A stretch of DNA of 64,000 nucleotides, from the NCBI GenBank assembly GCA_963281255.1, contig OY725490.1:5890001-5954000 (forward strand). The letters are read 5' to 3'. The stretch comes from Aphrocallistes beatrix. Its lineage: Eukaryota > Porifera > Hexactinellida > Sceptrulophora > Aphrocallistidae. Below are positions 9,880 to 22,196 of this stretch, in pieces (position 1 is the stretch's first letter; each line of letters opens with the position of its first letter). Under the pieces are notes generated by a model. It saw nothing but the letters and a program-made list of their open reading frames with translations. It did no database searches and was not told the origin of the DNA. The position numbers and the translations under genes were made by a program.

Positions 9880-11305
9880 TCCCGAATAGAGTCACCATGA
9901 AAATCTGGAACTAAATAATTTAGTTCACAAATTTGAAGATGTCTTTGCAATTAATACAAAAGATCTCCAGAACTCAACTAACAAAGCACGTAATTGAAAC
10001 TGGTTATGCCCGTCCAGTCAAAGCTAAGAATTTTAGGGTTTCGCCACAAATTGAGAAGGAAATAGAAAGTTTAATTAAAGAATGATATCATTTGGATGTC
10101 TAATTCTCAATGGGTAAGTAGAGTTAATCTTATGATTAAGAAGGATAGAATACTGAGATTTGCAGTGGATTATCACGCATTGAATGACAGCACAAAGAAG
10201 GATAGTTACCCTACCCCTGACGTTCGTGATATTCTGGATAAGCTGGAAGGAGTCATTACTTTTCTAGAGCATACCAATAGCCGAGAGTGATCGAGAGAAG
10301 ACAGCTTTTACGTATTACCCAGAAGGGGACGTTTGAAGGAGTTGGTAAGATGACGGAGCATTACAAAGGCTGGCCTTTGTAATGCTCCGTCATCTTACCA
10401 ACGCCTAGCGGACGCTACTCTTAAAAGTGTGGAGAACACTCATGCATAAGTGGATGATACTCTAAAGCTTTTTTTTTGTAGAGGCAAACGCATTGGGAGT
10501 AGCTGTGGGCGTTTTGTCTCAAAAGGAAGATCTGGGGGAAGTTGAAACCAATATCATTTTTCTCTTCTTCATTAAACGAAACGCGGAAGAAGTACTGTAC
10601 ATGTGAACGGGAGGCGCTTGCGATCGTCTTGGCAGCTCGTAAGTGGAGAAAATATTTGAAGCAGTAGAAGTGATATTCCTGTATGTTTTAGTTCTTTTCT
10701 CGGACCAGGATTGTAACGTGAATGGTTTGTTAGTATGCGGCGTTTGTGAAAAGCTAGGAATTTGTAAATGAAGGTCTAGTGCCTACCATTCTGAAGGAGA
10801 TGGACAGGCGGAAAGGACGATACAAATATTTAAACAACTCAAATGTAATATATGTTAGAAGAAAGGAGAATAGAAGTGGATTGGCCAAGTTTGGTTAATG
10901 AAGTAATCTTTCATTGAAATTAAATGGTTACAGTAGTGCGGATAACACTCCGAACGAAGTTATGTATGGACAAAAACTAAGGTCTCATCTTGATCATCTG
11001 ATGCAATCAGTCTATTTGGATGGATTTGATAGTATCGACAGCTATGTACAAGCCACAAATGTTCAGAATGAAGCCTTATGGGAGGATTTGTCTATTAACA
11101 TTGCAGAAGCCCAGGAAAGGTAAAAGAGAAATACGATCGCAGCGCAATTCAGTCAGAAATCAAAACAGGGGACTTGGTACTTATCACGGAGGTCTATGAG
11201 ACAAGCCAAAGAGATGCAGCTTTATGGGAATGTGGTGCCAAGGTATACCTCAAGAAGCAGCATAAAACAAAGAGGTGATCTAAGATGTTTGGAAGGAGGT
11301 GTAGT
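9880..11305 (+). pseudogene. Ty3/gypsy-type retrotransposon pol, heavily decayed
   Basis: Fragments of a Pol polyprotein appear in order on the plus strand. The reverse transcriptase finger region reads ...RFAVDYHALNDSTKKDSYP (about 10096-10290), and DREKTAF follows in another frame. A degenerate YVDD box with its Tyr codon turned to TAA lies at about 10446-10458. An RNase H-like stretch follows near 10490-10620. The integrase C-terminal half gives EGDGQAERTIQIFKQ (about 10795-10845) and NTPNEVMYGQKLRSHLD (about 10940-11000). Stops and frameshifts occur throughout, and the RT palm is deleted at a perfect hairpin (10341-10402). I see no LTRs, primer-binding site, gag or env. A hAT element (11306-12151) is inserted at the 3' side. 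Confidence 0.85.
10341..10402. repeat. Perfect 29-bp hairpin inside the dead gypsy pol
   Basis: The left arm 10341-10369 (GTTGGTAAGATGACGGAGCA...) is exactly complementary to the right arm 10374-10402, with a 4-base loop CTGG. The right arm keeps the expected RT reading (LTNA motif), so the left arm is the inverted extra copy. Confidence 0.95.
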
Positions 11306-12151
11306 TAGGGCTTACAATCCCGGACATATTTTGCATTTCGGGATTCCATAATCCCGGGATTAGAAAAAGCATATGCAGTTTAGCTAAATTTTCGAAGAAA
11401 AAAGTACTAAACTGGTATTATATAATTTAAAGTTGCAAGTAAGACTACATTTAATAATAACTGAGTGTATGAATGACTTAATAGTGTTTGAATGATAATG
11501 ACAAGATAGGGAACTATTATATTACTATTTTTCATTGTGTCTAAATTAAGAGTGTATTTAAGTTTTTATCGCTGAGAGAGTTTCGAAATTTGTTGCAGAA
11601 ATAGGAACGTTATGAAAACACCCTTTCCGCTTCAACAGATGTCGGTGGTACTGTGAGCAGCATTTGATACACATTTTCTATCAAATATCCTCTTCTACCT
11701 GTTTGCGCAGCTATATTTAATTCGTACTTCGAGACGAAGATGATAGATTCATGAGATGGTGATAACTCTTAAGGGATTTTTAAGGAAGCTTCTATTGCTA
11801 ACTGTAATTTCATGGCTACAGGCAATGTTTCGGTGTCATTGACTTCAGGATCCGAGTTGTTACTAATTTAGTGACTCCTACTTGTAAATTGTAAGTTATT
11901 CTCAGTGCATTAAAGGGGCGCTTAAATGCTCTGGTTATTCTAGAGAACTTACAAGTACGAAGCACTAAATGGTAACAGTATTTTATGATTTATTCAATTG
12001 TTAACTTCGGTCAAGACAATTATCTAATCATTAATACTATATAATACAAAATCATCGGGATCCCGGGAATGAAAAACAAATCCCGGGATTCGGGATTAAA
12101 GAACAAATCCCGGAGGTGAAATGGATCGGGATCCCGGGATTGTAAGCCCTA
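11306..12151. mobile_element. Non-autonomous hAT element with CCCGGGAT-rich ends
   Basis: Ends are TAGGGCTTACAATCCCGG and its near inverted copy CCCGGGATTGTAAGCCCTA. The flanks are GGTGTAGT (11298-11305) and GGTGTAGA (12152-12159), a 7/8 target-site duplication of hAT length. Subterminal DNA is packed with the self-complementary motif ATCCCGGGAT. It lies inside the gypsy remnant, so it is younger. No transposase is encoded. Confidence 0.85.
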
Positions 12152-12389
12152 GGTGTAGAGTGATGTAGTAGATCGTGTGTGACTAGTTATAGTGCAGTCT
12201 AGTTATGGAGTGGTAGCGATAGGAATGCAGATCAACTTGAAGGTAAAGGAAATTACGTCTGACTTGCATGTGTGCGTATTAGTTGTAGGCAATCACCTAG
12301 TATTTAAATATATCCTAAATTCTTTGTATTGTCGCATATTAAACATTTTACTCTACGTTGTAACAATATCTAATTATTAATTATAATTA

Positions 12390-13660
12390 AATGTTTGTTC
12401 CTCCATATTTGTTCCCTTGGAATGAATTCTTCCTTTTAATTCTCTCGCTGCACCCCTATGTACGTGAAGGATTGATAAATTATTCAACCTTTCTCGACCT
12501 TGCGATTTCTAAGATATGTTTTAGTGTTCTCAGCATTGAAAAGCTCCGCTCAGCTTCACAGGTAGTTGATGGTAATATATTACTAGTACAGAATGGAGAT
12601 TCGGGAAAAATTATTTTATGATAGGCCCCTTCTAGATCAGTTACAGTTGATTTGAATCATTAGTGCTCATCTTGCAAACCACAACCTTCTCTCGCTAATT
12701 ATATCTTCAACTGCTCAATCTCCTTCACAAAAATCGCCAGTTCCTTTACTTTTCCATCGCTCATGTCTGGGTCAAAAGAGACTCTATACAAGAGGTTTGC
12801 TATTATCAAGTTCTGTGAAGAATAACTCTGACTAAAAGCCTCACCAGCAGCTTTAATAGTATCAGTTTATAATTTAATTTAATAATGTTCAGTTAGTTCG
12901 CTGTTTTGCAGATGTAATACCCCATTGATTGCCTGAATTCTTTTCATCTCCATGTCCCTTCAAAGCAATCCTTGTTTGTTCACAAAACCGTATTGGATCA
13001 AATTTTGCTAGTATTGCAATACGATTCTTCTTCTGCTCTTTTCTCAGGTTGCTGTCAACCACCACTATGTTTTTGGGGCCTATCTAATTGACTTAAATAG
13101 GGTGAAATTCAAATTACTACATGTATGAATATTATATAAACTTAATATATGTTTAAGCAACCAACTTTAGTGCAAATTCTGCATTCTGATGAGCATCTGA
13201 TCTTTGGTGTTTATTCTTTCGATAATCGACCCATCCTCCTTTCTCCAATATCCGCTTCCCCTTTTCAGGTCAGTAAAATCTGCCCAACCGACCATACTGA
13301 ACTGCCCAAACACCAAACGCACAATGGCACGCACCATTGTCAGTATTTAATTAAGCGCAACTATTTAAATTCATCAAACAAATATGCTTGTAGGGATCGA
13401 TTCTCACGGCATTGTAAATCAGTGGAAGTGGTGGTTGAGCCTTTGGAAATATAATTGGGCCTTGATCACGAGATCTCATTTGACTAGATGCATCTTCCTG
13501 GTAGATACAGACAATTCCGAAAGATTAATGTCTTCTAAATAATCAATCGCTTGGGAATTATTTGTTTCTAAAGAAATTAAGCAATTACTGTGAGATACAT
13601 TAGTTGAGAATTAGTCTACAATCGCGCCCCCCCAGCCCCCCCCCCCATCGACTACGCCTA
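12390..13660 (-). pseudogene. hAT transposase of ZMYM/DUF4371 type, decayed
   Basis: Minus-strand frames give, in transposase order, KEQKKNRIAILAKFDPIRFC then TRIALKGHGDEKNSGNQWG (about 12900-13080; the familiar RxxIPLRGHRDD region of these transposases), and, near 12530-12580, STTCEAERSFSMLRTLKHIL, the start of the hAT C-terminal dimerisation domain. Stops and frameshifts separate the pieces. A C/G homopolymer stretch at about 13625-13655 followed by CGACTACGCCTATG looks like the element's terminal sequence. It is a non-functional remnant. Confidence 0.75.
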
Positions 13661-14474
13661 TGATAATAGCAAAAGGCTTCAAACTCCAAGGCATTCAATA
13701 CGAAGAATGTTTGAGCAAACATTGTAGCTTGTACATGCAATGTTTCAAAGCTACTAGATACGATATTTGTGACTTGCTGTCAATAGAAACTGAAACCGTA
13801 TAAGCTATACATATCAATACTCTACTTAGTTATTATTTCTGATCGTCTTGCCATTTCCATTGAATCGAGATATAATTTTATTCATCACACTGGAAATTCG
13901 TGTAAATTACAGATACTTACTGTGTCGAGATAATCACCGAAAACTAAACGATAGAATTAAAGAACATGTCCCTGATAGACATGAGGGAACCCAAGTTGCC
14001 AAACTAAGATAGTAGTTCAATAGCCAGACATAAGGATGCCCAAAAATGGCAATAAAAACGATAAATATGTTACTATCGAATATTTCTAAAGGGTTCTCGA
14101 GTCTTAATACAAAAAGGAAAATATCATCCACTTGAAAAGAACAATTAGAAAGTAGATTTGGTCTCTGGACCATGTCTTCTGCAGTTTCATTGAACAGCAG
14201 GCTCCTCCTATGTAGATATGTACTCGTACGAATTCTCAGTCACATAAATAATTTCTCTGTTAACATAAAATGATAATAGATTTAGTCTAAATTTTCACGC
14301 TTTGAAAGTATAAAGTTGCATTTTGCCTAATCGTTAATATAGTTAATTAGCTATCCCTAAATATTGTCATTTCTAAACATATTGTACACTATTACTAAAC
14401 AGATGAATAACACAAGCTTGGATCCTACTAAGATAAATTAACAAAGAAAGAAAGAAAACCCATATCACAAAGAT
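13661..14474. other. Intergenic DNA, nothing recognised
   Basis: No coding frame with recognisable composition, no tandem array and no clear match to the other repeats of the window was found. Confidence 0.5.
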
Positions 14475-15128
14475 CAGGGGCTGATCCAGGGGGGCTGGGG
14501 TGACTAGCCACCTCCCCTTGGAAATTACTAGTCAGGGGCGCCGAACTTTTCGAATCTATGGGTATTTTGGAGTTCCAGGGGGGGCTCAGCCCTAAATTTT
14601 GTATTGAGTCTATGGCCCATCCTCCGGCTCGAGCCCCCCCAGCCCCGATTCGGCGCCTATGTTACTAGCACAACATATTTTAATACAAAACTATGATTTA
14701 TCAAGTACGAGTAAAATTGCAAGTGATGATCTGTGTTAATTTCAAAAGTGAACAATAAATATAAGAGTCATTTTCAGTCATTTTCCTTGGATGTTTCTTG
14801 ACAAAGATATGGCATATAGAATCTGTATTTAGAGGAAAGCTGAATCCATGTAGTAGAGCCAAAAAATCATAAATATCCAAGTATCTCCTCAGGCATAGTT
14901 GCATAATTATTACTTAATCGTTTGTAAACTTTTCTGAGATCATGACGCTAAAATTACAGGAAGTTTATGGAAGATTTTTCCCTCTAGGCGATAATCTAGG
15001 TATGCCTTTGTCTGACTGTTATAATAATACAAAAAATTCTGGGGGCAAGCTCCCAGACCTCCCACTTAAGCTCGCTTATCCCTTGTTAATTTTGCTACCC
15101 CCCAATTAAAATCCTGGATCAGCGCCTG
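14475..15128. mobile_element. hAT5-like element with perfect 5-bp target duplication
   Basis: TIRs are CAGGGGCTGATCCAGG and CCTGGATCAGCGCCTG. The direct repeat AAGAT flanks both ends (14470-14474 and 15129-15133). Inside it sits a second element (14533-14661). It has no coding capacity. Confidence 0.75.
14533..14661. mobile_element. 129-bp GC-rich hAT MITE nested in the previous element
   Basis: It starts CAGGGGCGCCGAAC and ends ATTCGGCGCCTATG. The flanks are TTACTAGT (14525-14532) and TTACTAGC (14662-14669), a 7/8 match. A second, inverted copy lies at 39285-39405, also with a near 8-bp duplication. Confidence 0.8.
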
Positions 15129-16509
15129 AAGATTTCGATACATTTCTCTATCTCTTTCCTAGAAAAACATTATACTACATAGTCAGTAGCAAATATAATC
15201 AAGGGAAATCTTACTATTAGAAAGATGAATGTTCTCATATTTAGCTCGATATGTCATCAATTACTAGTCTTCATTTATAATCTTCTATCTTTGAATAAGA
15301 TAGAGAAACCGCTTTAAAAAGCAATCATAACGAAATAATAACCTTAATATTATTATATAAATTTAAAATCGTTAACTCCCGGTCGAATTAGTAATATTAT
15401 TTCACTAATCCTAACGATTTTTTCCACCATTGGTACAGAGCTGATTCGATTAGCGAGGTTGTACTGTAGCTCCAAAGATAGAATCATAAAAACCCAAATT
15501 CATGACACGGCGTTTACACAAGATTGATACATGTATATTTTATTGAGCTCTTTCTCCACATACATCTTGTCATCTCATAAATAAAGTGACTATATCCCAT
15601 TTCCTTCAGTTCTTTGCAAATTTGTCAATAGAACCACGCATATTGGTTTCTTCAATGGTAACTTATGCTGCCCATAAGTCTCCTAGGTGCAGCAACGGTG
15701 CGACAAAGGTGTGACAAGAGTACGGTCAGGGTGTGATAAGGGTATGGAACAAAATTAATGAGTTGATGCCTTGCCTGACCCTCGTTATGCCTCTGATTAT
15801 CTATGAATTCCACCATTTGGCATTAAATTTAATTGTTTAGCTGTTAAAACAAGATACGCCATAATATAAAGCGGTTTTTCATAGATTCTGTACATCTCTG
15901 CTGGAGGTTATGGTGAGGTGGTGGGAATGGTAAGACGACATAGAAACACTAGGACAGGGTACTCAATGAATTCTATCGTAACAAAATTATCCTTACCAAT
16001 TATGTTAACTTTTTTCCCAAAATTATCACATTTCTTGAATTTTGTAGCCTTTCAATTTGAAGTTCTTCGTCATGTTTTAAAGGTTACTTTTTTGCTGTCT
16101 GCTCGCTCTGTGAGATTTCTAAGAAAATTACAGTTGCATTCACTAAACTCTCTCACATATCTGAAATATTAAATTATCATTGGGTGGTAAATAGACTTTA
16201 GTCGATGACATACGGTATACGTTGTATAGTGGAACTTGAATAAGACGTACCCATAGGGAAAATGAACAAAAGTACTGAAGTACTTACTAAGCGGAGTACA
16301 TTTTAACCGAATCATTTATGTATTAGATTGGAGAAAATAAAATCTTTTAGTGGTGGTAAGTACGTATTAACAGCCGAGGACGTCTAACCGAATTCTACTG
16401 TAATGTATGTTGCGGTGAGACGCGTTTCGCGCTGAAACGTATATAACCTGCACCATACATATTTCAATATTGCTTATATATGTTAAACTTAAAAGGTTAT
16501 ATAATTATA
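15129..16509. other. Intergenic DNA with pogo-like MITE fragments
   Basis: No gene. The segment about 15285-15472 (ending GCGAGGTTGTACTG before TA) is a partial copy of the element at 53777-54204. A stretch about 16225-16403 begins AGTGGAACTTGAATAAGAC and ends CTAACCGAATTCTACTG before TA, consistent with a diverged pogo-like MITE. Confidence 0.4.
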
Positions 16510-17115
16510 TATAACGAATCCATACTGATTGGTTCTCAGGGGGCTTACAATCTGGGTGAAACCAAATAACCGAGCCGTAAAATATGTCAACCAACCATTA
16601 GGGTGCTCTAAAAAGTTCCAAAGTTGAATCCTTAGATGCACAATCTTCAAATAGTTTACCTTGATCACCAGATATTCAACATAAAAGTTACAATTTTGAG
16701 ATGATTTAGTGGTCGTGCAAGGTAACCCCCCACGTGCCGATTTATAATGGGATTTGTCCGGTTTGGGGCTTAAAGTTGCAAAAGGCATACTTCTGATATT
16801 CAAAGACACTAGTAACTTTATTTTTCGGTGATATTGGTGAAAACAGTTGAGACCAGGCTTCGTACTTGAAATTATTAATGGTCCAAACTGATCACCAATA
16901 TCTCCGAACAGGTAGATTTTAGGTCATTAAAATGTATTATTAGCTGATATATTCAAGCCCCAAACTGGACATATCCTATTATAAATCTGCACGAGGGCAA
17001 CCTACTTTGCGGGACCACTAAATCATCTCCAAATTGATTGAAACTTCTATGGTGAATATTTTGTGATCAAGGTAAACTATCTAAATAGTGTGCATCTAAA
17101 ATTCAAACTTGTTTT
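16510..17115. repeat. Long foldback repeat, copy A
   Basis: Segments around 16540-16830 and 16850-17110 are inverted relatives. For example, TTTATAATGGGATTTGTCCG in the left half corresponds to a diverged reverse complement near 16975. A second copy lies at 43240-43765. It is probably a non-autonomous foldback element. Confidence 0.7.
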
Positions 17116-18857
17116 TTGGAGCACCCAAACGTACATATAGAGATATCTATTAGAGCATTAAAACTCGAAATATAATTATTCTCTTGCATATAGTATAATG
17201 TTTCACGCAGAGCAGGATTATTCGAATGGCGAATGGTTCGTCGCTGATATTTCTTTGAATGAAATTATTGAATCCTCACTTTCATTCTCTCATTCATTTA
17301 ACAAATAATAAATGACAATAATCCACCCCCTCACGAAATAAAAATACCACTCTCGCGTGCCATTTGATATTACTAATGCCCACTTTCTCTTTGCGCTTAT
17401 ACAAAATACTTTCCAAAATGCCCACTCTCACTCTCCTATCAATTCTATTCAGCTTTAGAACAAATTCATGTTTCCCAACAGTTTGTAATCCCATTCGAAG
17501 AGATATCAACGACGAAACGTCCGGCGACGAAACATCCAGGGGACGAAACTTCTGTTTACCAGATTATTCTTACTTGGCGCAGCACATCAGGTAGGAAATC
17601 CTACTTGGGGTAGTGCAAAGTAGGAATTATTACATACACACTATTACATATACAAGTTTTTTATTGCGACCTATTTAGGATCTAATATGAGTATAGGAGT
17701 TCCATGCGGGTTTGAGAACAAATACATTGATTGACCACGAAATATTCGATACAAATACTGTTAAAATAGGCCATGCTATACCATACTATGCCCCTAAAAC
17801 TCCAGGTAAACAATTGAAAGCTAGTTTCTAGAATTTTTTCAGAATTCGTCAAAAGGTGTGGAAATATATATACTACACATAATTTTTTATTGCTATACAC
17901 TGTAACAAAATGCAATACGTACATACGAATATAAATTATTTCTCTGAAGTATTGATAGCAACGACAGTTCATTGTGGTCTCGTACAATGATTTGGTAGTG
18001 AGAAAATAAAACCATAAAATTGTTTTCCATTTTTGTAGAAATGTGAAATTTCGCATAGATATTCGAACTTGATCGTAGAGTCATCATTTGACACCTACAA
18101 TTTTCAAGTCCCTACGATTTGACAGGTCTTCAATCAGTTCAAACGAGCAAACAAATCCTAGCGTTTTAATATATAAGATGATTACTATTCGGTATAACTT
18201 GTATGTTTTATAGATCCACCAAATATGTAGGGGACGCTGTAAGCCTCTCAGTGGGGTCCAGGGTAAAAGCCCCTGGAAGCTCACCACAATTTGTCTCACA
18301 ATTTGGAAAGATTCATTTAATTTTGAGGTTCTAGAAATAAAAATTAACTATGAAGACACTCTCATCAATTTTTTTAATAATTTAGTAAATAAATATTCAG
18401 ATTTTATCCAGTCAGGGAGTGCATCTGCCCCACATGACCCCCTCCCTACGCCCTTGCTCGTTTATCTGGAAAGAACTCCGGACGGACAATGTAATACTAG
18501 GAGTTTTAATGAATCACAGAATATTGTGCTAACCTCCGAAACTCCAGTTTTAACGTGGGACCCCTTAGCAGCAAAAAATATTAGTAACAGTGCAGAATTC
18601 AGGATTTTGTATAGGGAGGAAAAAAAAGGAGTACGTGAAGTGACGGCTTGTGGTTTTCCCTCTTGAAAAAGAATTTGTACGCTTAAATATCGATCTCCTG
18701 TTGTCTCACAAAAATTAAAAAAACAAATTTAAAACATTATATTACTAGGTATAGATTAATCATAAATACACGTATGCACAGTGGCGACTCCAGAGATATT
18801 AATTTAGGGGGGCTAACTATTCAACTGTCCTAGAATGAGAAGACAAGTGTTAATGTA
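17116..18857. other. Intergenic DNA, nothing recognised
   Basis: Short open frames are present but none has a recognisable domain or gene-like context. A C-rich patch near 18430-18450 and a G-rich patch near 18800 resemble ends of hAT-like elements. Confidence 0.45.
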
Positions 18858-19087
18858 GGGGCGTAGCCAGGATTTTGGACTGGGGGGCTTGCCTCCCAGA
18901 AAATCTTTGACGCTGGAATATGGATCTACAGCTATTCTAGCCATCTATGGAGCAATAATTTTGTCTAATTTATCTTATTATTCATTCATTTTGATGCATA
19001 AATATGAAGACAGTAGATGCAACTTTATAACTCTATTTGAGGGGGCTATGGCCCCCTCAAATGCCTCCCGTTGCGACGCTACTGCGT
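18858..19087. mobile_element. hAT-like MITE fragment
   Basis: It begins GGGGCGTAGCCAGGATTTTG and ends near GTTGCGACGCTACTGCG, an imperfect inverted pair of the common GGCGTAGCCAGG type. No target duplication is apparent. Confidence 0.4.
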
Positions 19088-19484
19088 ATGCACATATGCC
19101 AACTTGAGCCACAATTAAATAGGGACACTGTGTTAAATTTCACGATGCGGGACGCAATAGAAAAATACTGTCTAAATCCTTTTTTTTGACACAGGTTTTT
19201 TATTTTGTCTCATCGGGATTTTTTGTCATCAATTTTTGCATAAATTGTTTTATTCAAAGTAATTTCAATAGCAATATCATCGGACTTTTTGTCTATCGGG
19301 TTTTTTTGTCGCCTGGAAAGTGTAATCAAATGGACAAAAAACCCGATTTCGACTGTACGTATTATAAATGGAATAAAAAAATACTGGACATAATAGGGAA
19401 TTTTATTGTAAAAACGGGACACTCTTGAAAATTGATCATTAGCACTATATTGATTATTATTACCAAGTCATAAATGAGGTTCAT
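19088..19484. repeat. Degenerate dispersed repeat
   Basis: Phrases such as GCCAACTTGAG, CGGGACACTC and GACGCAATAGAAAA recur near 44560-44700, and partly near 29280. It is a decayed repeat without genes. Confidence 0.4.
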
Positions 19485-20360
19485 GATTACTTTAGCCATA
19501 GCCTACTCGATAAAATGCCTCACAGTAGGTGAAAAGTATGGACTAGGGATGGAGTAGTAGCCGACATGATTAGAAGAAAATCGTTAACCATGCAGAATAG
19601 GCCTTAAGAATGTATTACAGTGAAACCTCCTATAGTAAACACCTCTGGTTAATGAACACCTCGATCTACTGACAAAAACTCGGGTACCGAAGGCGTTCAA
19701 TATAGAGAGGTTTGACTGTACCAGCATTTATAAATATGATGTCAGAGTACATATATCTGTTGGTAAAATTTTGATTAGTTATCATATCATTGCGCAACAG
19801 GTCATTTTAAGAACGATTTTAGCGATTTTCGAAGCTGTTTTAACCCTTCTAAATGATATTAAGGTATGATTTTATGTAGAACCAAGATTAGTACTAGTTG
19901 ATCTGAAAAATAGAATTTTTCAATGGAATGTTGTTATATTCCTGCGTTGCTATGGCAAAGCACTTTGGTCAGTTTGGGCTATATCGTGCAAACTGTAGTA
20001 ACTAGGTCTTCAAATTTGGTCATATTTGATAGGCAATCGATTACTTTCTATTAGGTACTAATACGCAGAGCGCGCTTGTTAATAATTAATTTGAGCTGAA
20101 GCTTACTTATGATTTTCCAAAATTAAATTTAGTGTTGATATAGTCACATGCTTATACATACTCGATGCACTTTAGATCACAAGCAACACCATAGCAACAT
20201 ATGAATTTGACAACATTTCATTCTCAAAATGTTTGATTTGTATGTAATATGCTACCAATTTTACAACTTTTTGTTTTATAGCGCATAATATTTTCACCAA
20301 TTGCTGGACTATGTAGATATGTACCCAAATTAGTCGTAGTATTATATAACTTGAGTTAGT
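19485..20360. repeat. Diverged copy of the 30-31 kb palindrome
   Basis: Positions 19485-20060 match the left arm of the palindrome at 30023-31102 over most of its length. The part from about 20190 onward resembles the inverted arm but is much eroded. It is interrupted by the TA-flanked MITE at 19618-19718. Confidence 0.7.
19618..19718. mobile_element. 101-bp pogo-like MITE with TA duplication
   Basis: The ends are CAGTGAAACCTCC and GAGAGGTTTGACTG, flanked by TA on each side (19616-19617 and 19719-19720). The paralogous copy at 30155-30170 reads straight through as GTATTACCAGCAT, giving the empty site. Confidence 0.93.
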
Positions 20361-20379
20361 CAACTCATTTGATTATGGA

Positions 20380-20695
20380 TGCGTCATGATGATGCAATAA
20401 TTATTACTCATCATTGATAGTTTATGTTGGTAGTATCATCTAGGGGTGTTATTATACATAACCTGTGATTCAATTTAAATTTCTAAGCTCTTATAATGGC
20501 AAATACATGGCCGAAATTGTCAAAAATGTGACAATGACGTCTTAAGTCCGTGATTTGGTGATATTTTCGTTAGAGACTCGAACTTGCGCGAGCCATTCAC
20601 AAAATACTACGTTGTCCCAAAAATAGCTTTCTACGATTGGCAGTTTCATCAAACAATTCCGTAAGAGATAGATATTTATACGCCAGTCGGTATAG
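20380..20695. repeat. CRE-bearing repeat family, diverged copy
   Basis: This copy contains the family landmarks AAATGTGACAATGACGTC and a CTTGCGCGAGCCATTCACAAAA stretch shared in part with 56365-56410. No gene. Confidence 0.5.
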
Positions 20696-21120
20696 CATAT
20701 GTTCGGCGCCAAGTAATAATTTGAGCAAAGTAAGAATACTTACTTGGCGCAACAAAGTTGGAATAATTTGTGTTTTAGTACAGCTGCTGCCCTTATGGCA
20801 TGGACGACATGCCCATTTCTGTGTAGGTACGTACGAGCGCGCTGCTGCGAAATATAACTAGCCGATTCATATGAAATTTGGCATGTAGGATCTCTTTATG
20901 CTGGGCAAGCGCTACTGGTCCGGGTTTTAACTTGACCACTTTGAAAAGGGGCCCCCAGTTACCTTGGTTAAACTGGATCACTTCTAAAACCATGGCGCCG
21001 GCGCTGTTATGGTATAGATATGCACTGTCAATAAAATTTTGCGAAATTCCATCACTTCTGGTTTCTAAAAGCATATATCAATATTCTAATCTTTGTTGGG
21101 AGCATAGACTCCTTAAGTAA
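20696..21120. repeat. Dispersed repeat related to 21840-22060
   Basis: It shares CCCTTATGGCATGGACGA, TGTAGGATCT and CATCACTTC with the segment at 21840-22060. A short inverted pair GCGCCAAGTAA / TTACTTGGCGC occurs at about 20705-20755. Confidence 0.6.
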
Positions 21121-21778
21121 AGGCATTCAATCTCGGATTCTGAAACTTGGGTTCATTGTGTATTATTGATATCTCGTAATCCGCTCAAGTTAGACATGGG
21201 GAAATGTATTATTGTTAAATAGGAAGTAGTATTTTTGGACTGCCTTGATCAAGTTGCCTTACTTCAATTATGTGTGGAATGTGAGGTTAGTGGTTTTCAC
21301 ACTTGTTTTCAACAGATTTAACCTTTGATCATCGAAAAGTCGCGATATCGCGGATGTCTCCAGCCATTTTCAATGGGAAAGAAGCCATAAAGTTGTACCA
21401 CTGTGGTACATTTCGGTAGTCTTAGGTTAACCAATTTCGCACTGAATAATGTGAATATTTGACGAGTTATTAGCATATACGTATATGCATATCTTCATTT
21501 TTCACATCTTTTAGTCAAATTTATGAAACTTTAAACCCCCCAGTTGTAATATGTGGCGTAATTTATAAAATATATTGGTTTGCGACGTTCGCTTTCACGT
21601 CCTTAGTGAACTCATTTTTAGAAAAAGGCTTCCTAACTTTTATCATATGCCCCTAGTTTAAAAATTTCTAATCAAATCTGTCTCACTTTATATATGAAAT
21701 TCGATTTTGACATGAGAAAAATAATGTCAATGTTCGAGCGTAATGCCAACATAGTTAATTCACGATTCCACGATTTTC
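21121..21778. other. Intergenic DNA, nothing recognised
   Basis: No gene, no array and no clear element boundary was seen. Confidence 0.45.
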
Positions 21779-22196
21779 AAGGAAGTACTTTTGCATAGAT
21801 TCGTGAGATTCTTATACTACATAACCATGGATGGTTTTTAGTGCAGCTCCTGTAGGGAGATGCCCTTATGGCATGGACGAAGTATCTCATCCGTCCGTAT
21901 GTATGTATGTATGTCCGTACGCTACTGCAAAACCTAACAATCTGATTTTTATACCAAATTCGTATGTAGGATCTATTTATAGTGTAGGTGTGCACCGTCA
22001 ATATTTTTCACAAAATATCATCACTTCCGGTTTCTCTAAGTATATATCCATATTTTAACACCCGCACTACAAAGCTTTGTTTAAAGATATAAGTAAGCTA
22101 GCAACGACTAATATAGGGTATTTCACAATGCAGAATGAGATTTGCGCACTTTGAAAGTAATACTGTGAATATTTTACGAGTTACTACTTAGGTCAT

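Noticed and set aside
9880-11305. Endogenous retrovirus
   Set aside because: Only decayed Ty3/gypsy-type pol pieces are visible. I see no envelope gene or LTRs, so there is no basis for calling it viral.
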